Assembly: GCA_021209875.1 (NCBI GenBank)
Contig: JAGYVD010000009.1
Location: forward strand, 682,001-746,000
Reading direction: 5' to 3'
Source: Rosellinia necatrix
Lineage: Eukaryota > Ascomycota > Sordariomycetes > Xylariales > Xylariaceae
Length of the DNA stretch: 64,000 nucleotides
The stretch's first letter is position 1; every line of letters starts with the position of its first letter. The notes below the pieces were generated by a model that was not told where the DNA came from, did not search any database, and worked only from the letters and a program-made list of their open reading frames with translations. Shown here one piece after another: positions 34,678 through 47,870 of the stretch. The position numbers were made by a program, and so were the translations under genes.

Positions 34678-35400
34678 TTTCGTTGCCCTCGTGTCATCGA
34701 GTTGTTTCCGTTTCTCGGCCGAACTACGTTTACCCTTTGTCCTGGCGCGATACTGGCGCGTGGGTAGCCAGCCTGTTGATCTATAAAGAGTTAGACATGC
34801 AGATGGCGGAGCGCATTGGCAATGTAAGGGAGAGGCCCCCGAGGGCCACGTACTTTCGAATATAATTGCGAGTGGCCCGCGTCACATCCCTTACCCAATA
34901 TTTTCTGTCCCACTTCCCCTTGCTCTTTGTCTTCGGGCAATTCATCTCTCAAAACCGGGAAGGTGGTGAAAATTACGCGTTGTCAATAATAAACAAAATG
35001 GCAATCGGCGGCGTGCTTCTGTGGGCATACAAATGATACATACTCAACAAGTGGCACTTGTGTCGCGTTATATGGAAAAAGCACATCGTGGTGCGATGGC
35101 CTCCCATGTCGGATTGGGCGAGCCATGATGGCACGGAGGAAGTGGAAATACACATGTCCGCCACGGGGAACGCCATACAACGCCAAAACACCATGTATAA
35201 CTACTAAGGGGGCTCTGTACTAGGCCAGTTGTGCGCACAGGCAAGGCGCATTCGTGACCAGACGAGGCGAGGCATTGCGGCCGCCGCCATAAAATAAACG
35301 GAGGGGCGGCCACCCACACGGCCGGCCAGGAAAATGGGAACCAGAACAGAATTGCCTAATTTTCAAGTTTACTGGCCTACTTAACACCACTCTACCCCTG

Positions 35401-35424
35401 ACACACACACACACACACACACAC
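35401..35424. repeat. (AC)12 microsatellite
   Basis: Uninterrupted AC dinucleotides. Confidence 0.9.
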
Positions 35425-35756
35425 TCCCTACACACCGAAAAAAAAAAGAGAAAAGGGTTAGGCTGGGGGCTGGGTTCGGCAGCTGATGGACCAGGACTGG
35501 ATATGGCGTTCCTACCAAGACACGTACAAGTTCAATAAACAAGCCCTGTTTTTTCACACACCACATACATAGCCACCCTCGACGTGGGTAGGCAAATGGC
35601 CCATCCGAAATGCTTTAAAACACCTTCGCGATGTAAATTAAGGTAGCCTCGGAGCTTGACGCCTTATCTCTCGACGCGTGTAGCGTACATTCTAACTAAT
35701 TAGATCCAGCAAGGGGGTGGAGGTGGTTGCTTCCTCGGTGACCTTGGGCGGTGCGC

Positions 35757-35781
35757 CACTCAGCTCAGCTCAGCTCAGCTC
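35757..35781. repeat. CAGCT pentanucleotide repeat
   Basis: About five tandem units of CTCAG. Confidence 0.8.
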
Positions 35782-36336
35782 ACGAAAAAGCCGAAACTCG
35801 TTCGAAGGATTTATTACATCATCATCACCATCACACAAGGCTGGCTCGGGGCCAGCACACACGTGTGTGTAGTCGATATTGTAGCTAACGTAACCAAGAA
35901 AGTAAAAAAAAAAAAAGAGTAAATCGCGATTGTGTCATGTATATTTTCGGTTAGGGATATTTGGCATAATACAATGTAGCAGAAAATTCGTTCCTCGTTT
36001 TAAGACGCCTCATAAACGTTAGGTGTCTTCAAGGTTCCTACAGATGGATCGCCCGTAGTTAATTCCTCTCCCGCCCACGTATACGCCATATAGAGAGAAA
36101 ACCACTCTTCTTCAGACGCCGCGTATCAACGCCCTTTTGTTGATGAATAGAATCTGCCCGGACGCCGCGCTACCCATGTGGCTAAACAAATACACGTCTA
36201 TGCCTGTTACAGGACGTCATCTCTAGTAGCTGTCCCCTGATGTTGGTGAATGTCGTGACTGTTTCGTGATGCACAATTATTATCTCGTAACCCATTTCTC
36301 CTAGTTCATTAGGTTCCGCACTCTTGGCCAAGGCTT

Positions 36337-39300
36337 CTATTCCCCGGCTCGCCTCTTGGTGCGTACCAATTCAGCCGCAAGCTCGTTGTTTTGTCGCTCG
36401 CTGTCTTGAATTCGCTGACGTGCTGCTGCTCGATCCATCTGCCTCGCCTCCCGCTCCTCTTTTAGCTTGTATTCGAGCTCACGCAACCTAAGTAGCCATT
36501 GTGCTTGATCAACTCCACGTGTGGAGCTAGCATCGCCATGGGAGGAGTTTAGACGTCCGACGTCAGCTGTCCCAATGTTGGAAGAGGTGCGAGTTATGCT
36601 ACTAGCCGTGGTTTTGGTTGTCGTTGTTTCGAGATGAGTGGTCTTGCTACGAGGAAGTTTAGACTCCCTGGCGTGTGGTCCCGTGGGCACTAACGGTGAA
36701 GGACTCCCTCCTTCCGTCTGCTCCTCGCCGGAGGCATGGCCGCTTGGTGTCTTCCTAAGAGTTCGTTCAGTATAGCCTACGCTTCGGCTACGAGCATCAT
36801 GGGCGCGCTGGAGGGTTGCGTGTTCGATTTTGAGAGCCCGATACGCCGTCTCTAGTTGTGAGAACCTTGTCTGGGCGTCGAAATTACCGGATGCAATACC
36901 GGACCTCGCGAGGGTTTCAAGCCGCTCTAGTTTCTTCGTGCGCACTTCCAGGTTATTCTCAAGCGTTTGGTACTCTTTCCATAGCTCTCGTTCGACGGAC
37001 TTGATGCGTGATTGAAAGTTACCCAAGAGAGACTCGATCATCTTAATGGCTGCGAAAAGGTTTTTGCTGAATCCGGGAAGCATGGTTGATATAGATTCGG
37101 GCGACGGCAATGCGCGACCGTTAATCAAGCTGTTACCGTGTGTCCAGTCAGAACCACAAAGCGCAGCAAGGCGCGTCCACAACACCAATAGTAGGCTGTT
37201 GCGCTCAGCGATCTGTTCCTTAAACGTCGTCTCCAGCTGGGCCATCTTCCTTTTGTCCGACGCACGGCCGGTCTCGAGCTCCATGATACGCGAATCTTGG
37301 CTCGTGACTGTCCGCGACACATGATGATGAGTGCGCTGGAATGTCTCGAACTGATTCTTTACATTACGATGAGTCTGACGTTCTTTGTCAAGTAAATCCC
37401 CGAGTTTCCTAGATTCTAAGGCATGTGATTCTAGGAGGCCGTCGCGTTGCTTGATAATACGCTCCTTTTCTAGTAAAGCGCTCTTGGTGGTGTCCAGCTC
37501 ACGGACAGTGGTCTCGAGCTCACGCTGAAGCGTCGCAATAGACTGGATTGATATTAGTATCTGCTTTCCGGCTGTAAACTAGGGTGTAGAAATTTACCTG
37601 TAATAGACTTGACCGAGTTCCGTTCAAGTCCCCTAGAGCCTCTCGCAAGTTGTTCTCGAGTTCCATGAGCCTTTCCTTCCACTGTGTGGCCTCCACTTCC
37701 CGATTGCCAAGGCTCTTGCGGAGGATCCTAGCCTCTTCTTTAGCCGTGGATGCTTCACGGTTGAGGTCGTTAACGATCTGCTGCACTTCTTCCTTCTCAC
37801 GGTTGGCAATCAACTCGCGCTGGTTGCGTTCGTTGATCAGCCGCTGGTCGAGCTCTTTCGCACGATCACGCTCATCTGTAACCAACTGTTCAGAATTTGC
37901 TAATGCGGCTTCTAGGTCGCCAATCCGGATCTTGTCTCCCTCTTGCTCTTCACGCAAGAAAGCTATCTCGCCCTGGCTCGATTCTTGTTGTACGCTTAGC
38001 CGTTGCGTCTTTTCGTTGGATTCTAAGAGCTGTGCCTCGAGATCCTCAAGTTCTTTGCCCGAATCTGCCAACTCTTGCTCTAGCTGTTCCATGATCTTGT
38101 GTGTCTTTGCCTGTTCATCCTCTAGTCTGATGAGGGACTCGGTCATGCTGCGCATCTCTTCTTGGAGGGCTTCGAAGTTGTCAATGCGTTCATCGAGGTC
38201 CAGTTGCAGGCGCTGAATTTCTTCAGTCTTCTGATCTGCTTCTGCTTCTAGTTCGTTCACAAGTCCCTGGGCCTCTTCCTGCAGGTTCACGAATTTCTCC
38301 TCCCAGGCGGCCTGTTCCTGAAGGGCCTCGTCTCGTTCAGCTTGGATAGCAATGAGATCATTGGTCGTATTCTCTATCTCGTCCTGGGCGGCAGCGGCGT
38401 TATCCTCTGCTTGCCTTCTACCCTCCATTGCATCTTCAAAGTCTCCCATGCAGGTCTCAAGCTCCCGCTGAAGTTCTTGATTTTTGAACTTTAGCTCGTT
38501 GATTTTGTCGCGCTGCTCTGTTATCCTATTTTCCAGTTGTTCTCGGTCGGGGTCCTCGGCAGTCATCGTTAACCGAGACCGCCCGCTACCCCTGGATATA
38601 GGACGGTCGTTGGCACCGATCCGTGATGCCGATCGATCTAATAGACTGTCAAGGGTTGATGGTGCCGGCCCAGCCCGTCGTTGGGCGAGCTTTAGATCCT
38701 CAATCTCTTGGTACAACCTCTCTTTCTCGCGATGCCGAGAGGTGAGCATCGACGTCTGTGCGCCAACTTCCCTACGCAGTTCGGCATTCTCATGCCGCAA
38801 CTTCTCGCTCTCGCGGCGGAGTTCTTCCACCAACGTCGACGACTGGCTTAAGGAATTCATATGTTCTGCCTCCCCGGACAAGCCAGAGACCGGACGAGAT
38901 CGCGCAGGTGAAGTCTGCCTCGGCTTCCTTGTGATGTTATAGATATTGGTTGTATGATGCAAGCCTCCACCCACGGGTGCTGACCCACTCATCTCTTGCT
39001 TCAGTGAGAAGACCTCATCTCGTAACCTTCTATTTTCGTCGTCAGCTTGTTCGCGGCGTGCTGTTTCTTGCTCCAAAAGATCTTTCCAGACGTCCGCTTC
39101 TTCCTGCCTTTCCAGTGTCTCGCCTACACGCTCGGTAGCCCTATCACCCATAGTCTTGATAGTATCGACCAACTTTCTCTTCTCTAGTTCGCTACCCATA
39201 TTATCAGATCTGAGCCGTTCTATTTCACGAACGTATTCTTCTATTTGTTCGCGGAGTAGTATGATTTCCTCGTCATTGGCCTGTGTGCTTGATCCAAAGG

Positions 39301-41002
39301 TGGGCGTCGCTCTCCCGTCGGAAGATAGCCCGCTCCGTGCAGTGCTGGGGCGGCCTTCGTCATCATAGCGCCGCTTTTCGAGCTCCTTGACTCGGCGTCT
39401 CAACACCTTATTGTCCCTCTGTATGACTGCCAATGACGTCCTCAGCTCGACATTCTCCGAGATCATCTCCTTAATACCTTCTTCGGAGAGTTTGTCTAGC
39501 CGATCAGAAAGGAACATGACCTTGAGCTTCAGATCGAAATTTTCTTTCGAAAGTCGCTCGATAGTATTGGATTGCTCTTTCAGCGTCATGCTCCTCCCAC
39601 TCCTCGCAGCAGTGTTGGGCGCTGGTGTATAGTCGGAGGCCTTGTGGTAGGGCTGTGGCGGCGTCGACAAACCGCCCTTCGTCTGGTATTCTTTGGCAAG
39701 GGATTCGGGCACCTCGACGCTTCGCACATGCCGCGCAATAATGGTATCTGTGGGCGGGTTGAGGGGACCCTTGTTGGGCCTAGGAGTAGTCAAAGTGTCC
39801 CCCGGATGTTCGTGTAGAGGGCTCTCTACTTCCTCAAGCGGCTCGAGCGGGCCAGCTCGCAAAGGATCAAAACTGTCATCAAACCCAGAGGCCATACTTC
39901 CCATGCTGAGGGAACGAGAAAGATCGTTGCTGGCGCTGCGCCTCAGACCAAAGGCGGGCGCGGCGCCGCCGGACTGCAGAGCGTAATCGACACCTAGGCC
40001 AACGGTAGCATCGCTTTCCACTTCGTCATTCGTGAGGAAAGAGGAGTCGGATGAGCGTTGACTGGCATTCCTACTGCGGAGGTATTTGGGGCGTTTGGCG
40101 ACTTTCAACGCATTGCCCGGAGTAACTCCAGCATCGACCGACGGCGGATTGGCTGGCACATCCGAGCCACTATGGTTTGGGGTATGTGTGCCGGTTTGGG
40201 AAGACTCATCGTCTCCGGCACCCTCTAGATTCTCTATGTTATAGGTGTCTTCCATTGGCGCGTCACAGTCATCATAGTCAATTGGGAACTCATGGGCCGT
40301 TGCACTGGCGGCGGCTGCAGCAGGGGTAGGCCTCGTGGCGGCGCGAGCGGCAGCAGCGACCGTGGGGGAGGACAGGTCCCCCAGAGCGCTTGTAGCGTTC
40401 GTGACATTGGTCGCGTTGGTAACATCAGCGGTGTCGGTGGCACTGGTGCGGTCGTTGTCTTCGTCGTTGTCGGGAGGACTGGTAGGCCTGGACTCGGGCA
40501 GAGATAAGTCCTCTGGGTGAGCTTGAGCGAGGTCGAATAAGGCGGAAGCCGGCGTTGTGGCCCTGGAGGCTGATGTGGCCACAAGGGGTTCGCGTGTCGC
40601 GAGCTGGTTGGCCTCGGGCCCTTCGGGCGCCGACACAGGAGCAATCCGCGAATCAGCGACTCCCTGCTGCTGTGCGGGAGCTGCAGGAGCCGTGGTAGAG
40701 GCGGTGGGCGTGGGGTTGCTCGGCTGCTTGGGTGCGACGTAGAAGAGGTATGTGTCGTCGACACCGGCATGTCTACCGGCCGCCTCGAAGGTCGGCGACG
40801 CGGGTGCAACAAAGCTCGATTCGACGTCTTGCAGGTGAGCCCGGACACGTTCCTCATCCGTCATGGAATCAAAGTGCTGTTCGTAGTCAGGTTCGAGCTT
40901 GGTCGTGTCGATGAAGCTAATGTCGTTAGCATGGTGCGCCGGGCGCTTCGCCTTGACCCCGTCACCGTGCTGGCTGGCGCCGCGGTTCTCGTCTTCTTCC
41001 AT
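36337..41002 (-). CDS. apsB: Microtubule-organising-centre protein ApsB / Mto1 homologue
   Basis: Predicted 1536-residue coiled-coil protein, two exons 41002-37598 and 37542-36337 (55-nt intron, phase 0). Residues 1-460 are low-complexity and Ser/Thr/Pro/Ala-rich. The centrosomin motif 1 (Cnn_1N), which recruits the gamma-tubulin complex, is at about 471-543: MTLKEQSNTIERLSKENFDL, VMFLSDRLDKLSEEGIKEMI and so on. Long heptad coiled coils run from about 560 to 1330. The C-terminus (AQWLLRLRELEYKLKEEREA...) resembles the Mto2-binding region of fission-yeast Mto1. In Aspergillus, ApsB nucleates cytoplasmic microtubules at spindle-pole-body outer plaques and septa and is needed for nuclear positioning. 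It is longer than I recall for the Aspergillus protein, mainly through the N-terminal disordered part. The start is the first ATG of the frame. Confidence 0.87.
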
Positions 41003-42779
41003 GACGGAAGACAGGCAACGGATGACCGGGCTATAGCCAAGTCATAGGCGTCGAGAGCGAGTTGAGCGGGGAGTAGCCCAGTGGGCGATCTCAGTCGATA
41101 GAACAGATAATATTCAATTGGGATCGGCAGTGATGGCGGTGCCGCGCGCTTGTTGGTTTACATGTACAAGGTATATGTAGGTACGAGAGGGCTGGGTTGG
41201 CAAAGGGGCGCGTGTGCTACCGGTAAATGTTATGTTGTATGTTGTATGCACAGGAACGGGAAGAAGAAGCTTGCCAGATGGAGGTGTCGACGGACTTGGG
41301 GGGATGACGAGGGATGACGGTGAATGTGGCCTATCAATTAAGTGGGGCATGTATTAGACTCCAAGTGCGGCCCAAACAAAGAACAAAGAAACCCAAGCTG
41401 AGCTACGCAGGTAGGGGAACAATGTCGAGTCGGGGGACGGGATTAGAGATTGAGGCAGAAGGTGAAAAGAGAGCCAATCCATATTGCAGATTTGATGGTG
41501 GTTAAGTGGTTAGGCCGGGGTGTTACGGCAGTCAGACCATAATGGGTTAACTACCTAGGTAAGTACCTAAACCTGCCACATTACCAACTGTAACTGTACG
41601 CCAAGTACTATCTGCTAGGTACCGTAGGTACCTGGTAGGTAACTGAATAAGCTACTTGATAAGGCAATCGCATTTTATTACACTACCTACTAGATAGGTA
41701 CCTACTTAGGTAGTGCAGAAGCGTTATCTGTCCTTTAAGCGCCACTAAACTATCGGCGATACCTACTAAGTACTTAGGTAGTAGAAAGAAGCAGGCAGAT
41801 AAAGATTAGGTAGGTAGTTAGCACAGATGTTTGGTGTTTACCGTCGTCAATGGGCAAGAAATGCCCCCAGCTACGGATTGTTGCCCAGACATGGGATATG
41901 TAAGTATGTATACATACCATACCATACCCTCGTTACCTGGTACCGCCGGCAGCTGGCAAGGGCCAAACACCGAGAGGCATCAGCGTTGCTGGGCCAGCGG
42001 TATCTGACCCGCTAACCCACACTGGGCTAGACAACGCCCCAGGCCCTTGGAGATAGGCCCCATCCAGACCCCCATCCAGACCTAGGTCGGCGCTAGGTAG
42101 GCTATCGATCCGACCACAACCGCTAAAGAGACAGTTTCTCATGCGTCTCATACTTGTGTCATCACATCACTGGTAGCTCAGTCACACCTGCCCGAGTCTC
42201 GTCGTTCACATGACCTTCTCGTTGCTCTTATACTACCCAAGGTGGTATCTTCCACCATGTAACCATGTAGGTTGGTGCATGTAGATTAGAGTAGTATATT
42301 GACATGTTGACACCGCCGCGATACCAATAAACCCCCCAACGGGCTCAATCGACGAAAATACTGCGGTGTAACCATCTATCGCCAATACTATACACTAGGT
42401 AACTAGTGTACACTAGATACACTAGGTACACTAGGTAGGCACTATCCCAACCCACACGATGGCCCAAATTAAATTGTCCGACATTTACACACCCTACCCA
42501 CTGATCCATTCCTATACATAGTGTAGTGTAGTTACACACACTAGCCTATTGACGCTATCCGGTACCGAAAGCCAACGTTGTTCGGTTAGTTCAGCTGTCG
42601 ATCCCCAGTATCGTAAGTAGTGGCACTATTAGTTATGCCTTATCCCGCATGTGTCCGAGGCTTTGTTGTTGGAACCTCAGTCATAATGGCACACGGGCCA
42701 TGTACGAGTGAGCATACATGACTATCCGACAATGCGTACCATGTTATTGTTCATATTGTTCATATTGTTCACGAATTAG
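41003..42779. other. Intergenic, dense TAGGTACCTA-type palindromes
   Basis: About 1.8 kb between the ApsB start and the NLR stop. Positions 41545-41825 and 42390-42445 are built largely of interwoven TACCTAGGTA / ACTAGGTACAC units. No gene seen. Confidence 0.6.
41545..41825. repeat. Cluster of TACCTAGGTAGG palindromic units
   Basis: Many variants of TAGGTACCTA in both orientations within 280 bp. The same motif recurs in other intergenic parts of the window but not in exons. Confidence 0.7.
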
Positions 42780-45700
42780 TTACCTTCTCCGAGTCACAAC
42801 CACGGTGCCTCTAGACCGTGGCCCTCGCCGAGTCGTGTGCGATGCGCTGGGTAGTGAAGGGGGACGTGGAGCCGTGTGAGGTTTCTGTCGAGCAGTCTTT
42901 TCTTCCTCTCCCCTTGGCGCTCGAGAGACTGGCGCCGTCGAGGATGTCGGGGGCCCTGGGCTTTGGTGGGGTGAGAACCAGCTCTCGCCGGCCGCTGTTT
43001 TGTTCACCGCCCGAAAGACGCGCTCTAGCCTGAAAGACGCCCCAAATTCAGGTCGCAGGAGCGGTTGCGCGGAGTGGCATCTGGCTAGAACCGCCAGAGC
43101 ATCCGTCTCGCCCAGTAGCGCCGTCCACCGCCGCCAAATCCGGCAGTCGTTCGCCGCCAACGTGTTAAATATAGCCTGCTGGGGCAGAAAGTATCGCAGA
43201 GGTCGCGGGGAGAGCAAGTGGTAAAGCAAGTGGTCTACCGCATATCGTAGGAACGGGTACGATGACATGACGAGATTGCGCTGGTCTACTACGTTTTTCC
43301 GCCATGTCGGCGATGGCTCCAGCGACAGGATATCCTGCCTCAGCTCTGGCAGACGGTGCCCGCTCACCAATGGCGATAGGTCCGACGTGTTTAGGTATAT
43401 CAATATCGTACGGAGCAGGCTATAGTGGCAGAGATCGACCGCCTCATGACTGGGCGGTGTAGTCGTCGCCCGTCCTGAAGACAGCGCGGCAAACCCCCTA
43501 CCCGACATGAAGAACGACCTGACAGAGTCATTGATAGGGTAGACACGCTGGAGCCCGAGTGATTGCTGCGCTTTGCTCTCACCATCGGCCGGCCTCGCTT
43601 CCAGGAGGCCGCATGTCCGGGAACGAAGCCATTGGTAAAATTGCGACGGTGTATCGAATTGCTTGCCTGTCTTTTGCAGTTCCTGCATCGACCAAGGCGA
43701 TCCAACGTCCAATGCGCTCTGTGGATCGCGGCATAGCAGAAAATTCGTACGACTTAGGCGGACCGCCATTTGCAGGTCATTGAGCATCATGGGTTCCGGC
43801 GACAACATCACCCACCGCATAATAGTTGTGGCATCTGCCTTTTCTTTGGGCATGAGGGTTCCTAACGTCCACTCAAATAGTTCATTTAGGCCTGTCGGGA
43901 GGTTCTCTAGGACTTGGGCCACGAGGTTCTGCGCCTCTCCGTCGTCGATGAATTTATTGAGTAAGTTTGTCGCGAGTTGTGCCCAGAGAAAACTTCCTCT
44001 TGCCTTGTCGACAAGCCGCCTCACAGTGACAGATCGCTGCTCCCAACTGCCTCTCAGGCGTGGCTGTACTGCCCACTCGATATCTCCGGCGTTATACTTT
44101 TCCAGCTCTAACCGCGTTATGTTGGATGGGAGATTACCGCCAATAGACCGGCTGGTGAGGCAGACACTGAAATTCGAGCTCAACGCCATTTGACACAAGT
44201 AATATAAAAGTTCTCCGATATGTGTATCGTCGCACGCGCTCCCTGCGTCCACCAAGACGAACGTCCTTCTTGATAGTGTCCGGCGTTTACTTTTAATATA
44301 GTCATCCAAAAATAACTTGATCACAGTGGCATCGTCAATATCTCCTTCGCATAAGCGGGAAAGTTCTTGGCGGAGATTTAAGTCCTGCGCGAAGAGTTGA
44401 GAAAGTATAAAACGGATGGTCGCAACTGATCGCATACCACCCAGTCCCGGCTCCGATATAAAGGCTTGGTCAGCATGGTTTTCGGCGAAAGAGTAGATAA
44501 TTGATGTGGTAGCAGGTTTCCATTGCTTTTCCATTTGGCACCAAATTTGTCGTAGCTGGGTCGACTTTCCCGAACCTGAGGTACCTGTTAGCCAGAGTAG
44601 GTTCGCATTGCTGCCATCTTGGCGGCGATACCAGTCGCAAAACTGGCTTGTGCTACAAATTCGCCTGCATGTGTTCAGGGAGCTCTCGGTGGGAGCTAAA
44701 TGAGGGCGTTCAACTCGACGGCAGGTAAGCCGCTGCAAGCACTCTAGCATGAATTAGCCTGCGTATAAGTGCAGGAACAGACGCGTCTGCGTACTTATTT
44801 CTATCGCGCTAAGCGCCTGGTGCTATTAACTTTATCAGCGATATGCTTTACTCATCGACAATGGGATCTTACCTTTAACTTTTCATTTCTCACTATATCT
44901 TGGAGAATCTTCGATAATGACTTGAAACCCGCATCACTCGCCGACTTAAACTGGCACATCGAGCGGTGGTCTGTAGGTAAGCTTTCTGCGCTTTCGCTTG
45001 GATCGCCTAGCTGACTCGACTCGGCACGACTGTTCTACGCAGGTATGTGAGCTGGAGACCAGCAGTAGGTTGTAGATAGGGAGAAGGAAGGCCCACGATT
45101 GAATGGTTTGCGTCGACCTGTTTTTCCTGGTAGGTCTTGGTCACAAAGTTAAAATGGTGCCACAGTCGAATAAATGACTCTTGTGCCTCGCCCCATCTCG
45201 GATTGTTCACGCCGCACAGAGCCGAAAGGACTTCCGCGTCTGTTTTGATACCCCAACACCCCTCCGCCATAGACACCGCCGTCTCTGCTAACGACGCCTG
45301 ATCCGCGGCCCGGTGAGGGCAACCAAAGAAAATGACCCCGGCTGTGGATATTAATATGTCTTGTTCGTTTTTCGTGCTGCTGAATTCAGCCTGGCGAAGC
45401 ACCTACACTGGATGTAAGCATCAAATACATACCCCAAGTTCGGTATACGTCTACCCACCTCCTTCACTATGATCCCTCCAAGGGAATGCGCAATAAATAC
45501 CAGGGGTCTTTGTTGTGCGTTAGTTCTGTATCGGATGTCTCCCAGCTCCCGAAGGAGATCATTAACGTGGGAAAATAGATCGGGTTGAGCTATGACCGGC
45601 ATATTACCACTGCGGAGAGTGTGGTACCCCCATGTGATGATACGGGCCTCCGGGCATGCCACGGGCAATAAGTCCCGGGGCCAGAATAACGAGGGAGATA

Positions 45701-46022
45701 GGTGCGACTCGGGATGCCAGGTATTATTCCGCGTGACAGCGGCTCTTATATTCGGCCGGTGCGCCTTATCCGAAGAAGTTGTTCTTTGTAGCAAAATATT
45801 GCGCGATCCGCCGCGGGCAGGCGGGACACCCTTGGTTCGCAAATTGGGTGCTGGCTGCTCATCATACTGCCAGCTTCTCATCGAATGCCCGCCGAAACCG
45901 TGCACGAAAACAACGCTGGGAGAGAGAACATAAGTTCGCGCACCCCTAAGAACGCGTGGGGAAAATAAAGTATACCCACTCCACAAGTGTACTTGCGCTC
46001 TTCTCTGGTTCATAGAGCACAT
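42780..46022 (-). CDS. NLR-type protein: SesB-like alpha/beta-hydrolase + NACHT
   Basis: Predicted 1005 residues, five exons: 46022-45459, 45402-45097, 45034-44873, 44816-44795 (22 nt) and 44743-42780, all in frame. The N-terminal lipase/esterase-like domain shows the oxyanion HG loop VFVHGFGG (about 39-45) and nucleophile Ser180 in FIAHSLGG. Further landmarks are IIFFG-type strand VIFFGCPHR and a C-terminal His in TDHRSMCQF (about 313). A linker then precedes the NACHT domain with Walker A GTSGSGKST (405-413). The Walker B strand reads TFVLVDAGSACDD (about 513-525) instead of the usual ...DALDEC. About 430 residues follow with no ankyrin, WD40 or TPR repeats. Hydrolase-NACHT proteins belong to the fungal STAND/NLR repertoire linked to heterokaryon incompatibility and non-self recognition. 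The first exon is uncertain: an alternative 60-nt intron near its 5' end would also stay open. Confidence 0.75.
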
Positions 46023-47870
46023 GAAGCCCGACCGAGGGGATCCTGTCCGGGGGTGGGCTCATGGCAGCGAATCATGGGTGGTCCCATGCATCTGTAAGTC
46101 CCAACTATTTCGCGGTAATATCACTCGGCGTGCATTTCAATGCATCAGCACAATAAAAGATCGATGGTCATTTCAAGCTAATCCAGGGGAGCCGTGCATC
46201 ATTGTTTATATCTGACCGGGCATTAGGCAGCTGATGCCTGATCTGACCTGACCTAGGGTGTATGTGTATATGTGTATGCGTATATGTGTATGTGTATATG
46301 TGTATGTGATCTGTTGGAGGTGGGGGTCGAGGTGGTATGCCACGCTGATGGACAGATACATGGGATAGGCGGTTCGCCCCAAGGGAACGAAACAAAAACC
46401 GAGAGAACCGCTCGCCTCGTCTAACAGGGGATCTTTCGTTCGTTCCATCTCGATCCTCGAGGCCTATATAAAGACCCGTGCCGTGTCACCATAGCCGGCC
46501 CGGCTGATTCGCCGCCCGCGCGCAATCAGGATAAGAATGACATCTCCTTGGTTGACAGAGATATAGTAGTACATTTCTACGCCGCCTACCTTTTGATCTC
46601 ATGTTGACACCGGTGCTACGAGTAAATTGTACGACAGCCCAGAGCTGCTCTCGGTACATTCTCCCGGCTTGTCTTATGTTGCTGCTGAGCCGGGGGCAAG
46701 TCTCGTAGGTGCAAATGAATTCGTCTGATCTTACTCCATTGGCCGCCACGCACTGTACCTCTCGGTGCAACACGCAACACGCAACACGCAACGCAACCCC
46801 AATGACCTGAAGAGGAAAGTGCCACAGGCGAAGCCTGGTCAGTGCCCTCACCATCCGCGCCACCATTTTGCTCTTGTCTTAGGAGTATCTTGTTTTAAGA
46901 GTATAGGATACGGGAGGGTTTTTTTTTTTTTTTTTTCGTAATACGTAGGTTGAGGCGGGATTCCGAACACATCTCATACATGTTCCGCCCGCCGATGCGC
47001 GATCGTGCGTGTACGCCTCCTGTACCTCTCTCCCTTATGGCCCTACCCTTTGTAATTTACTGAGAAGGTATAGTTGTTCATTACCTACTATTGGATTACA
47101 ACATGAATCCTCCGTTGCCAGCCGCCATTCCTTACATAGCAACCAAAGCAACCAATTCATAAACTCGTCTTGATGTTGCAGGCAATAATGACATCGAGAA
47201 ATGTCGACAGCCCCCGCGATACGATACAATACTCTGCAAGGTTGGTGCAGCGGCCCCATTGGGTTCGCCATAAAACTATAGATAGACCCTTACATGGGTC
47301 GCTCCGTATAGGAGGGACGCCTTCACGCGTTAATATCAGTTGCCACCAGTCTATATCAATTCCTATAAAATACGCCAATCCAGATCCTAATTGGTGAGCG
47401 TCTACGATACCACCTTACCGCTTCATGTTTTCCCCCCTAGCGCTATGGTGTAGATACTTGATATCCAAACCATATCCAAGGTCCAAGATGTCAACCGGAA
47501 TTTAAACCATTATACACCACTTTCGTAGAATACCAATCGCAGCCTAGCGATCGTGTAAATAGTCAATTCCCAGATCTAACTTGGATTTCGATCTGATAGC
47601 AATTATAAAGCCTGTTGAGTCAAGTTGGCAATACTCCGCTAGTGTTCGCAATGACTACGATTGCCCCTTGCGCCTTTCCGCCGTCCATCCACTGTATATC
47701 GTGTGCACGCCCACCAGAATAGTGCCTCCGAGCTTGAAACCCTACGCAACCCCGATTGTGTATACCATCATGGACCGCATTCTGCATTAATTCGTGCTGA
47801 TTTGCCCCTCCCTGTTCCCACAGTCTACTTATAGAGCTTGGTTGGGTCAGATTAGTCATACAGAATGGAG
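46023..47870. other. Intergenic, no gene seen
   Basis: About 1.8 kb upstream of the NLR gene. It includes a TGTATA-type repeat (46259-46308), short CAACACG tandem units near 46765-46795 and an 18-nt T-run (46919-46936). Confidence 0.5.
46259..46308. repeat. TGTATA/TGTATG hexamer-like repeat
   Basis: About eight alternating TGTATA and TGTATG units. Confidence 0.8.

Larger units (their letters stand above)
34678..36336. other. Intergenic with microsatellites
   Basis: About 1.7 kb between paralogue B's start and the ApsB stop. It contains (AC)12 at 35401-35424, a CAGCT pentamer run and poly-A stretches. No gene seen; 35900-36330 is probably the ApsB 3' UTR. Confidence 0.5.

Noticed and set aside
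37650..38942. Ser-rich antisense ORFs opposite apsB
   Set aside because: They are the complement of coiled-coil Glu/Leu/Arg codons and have no independent features.
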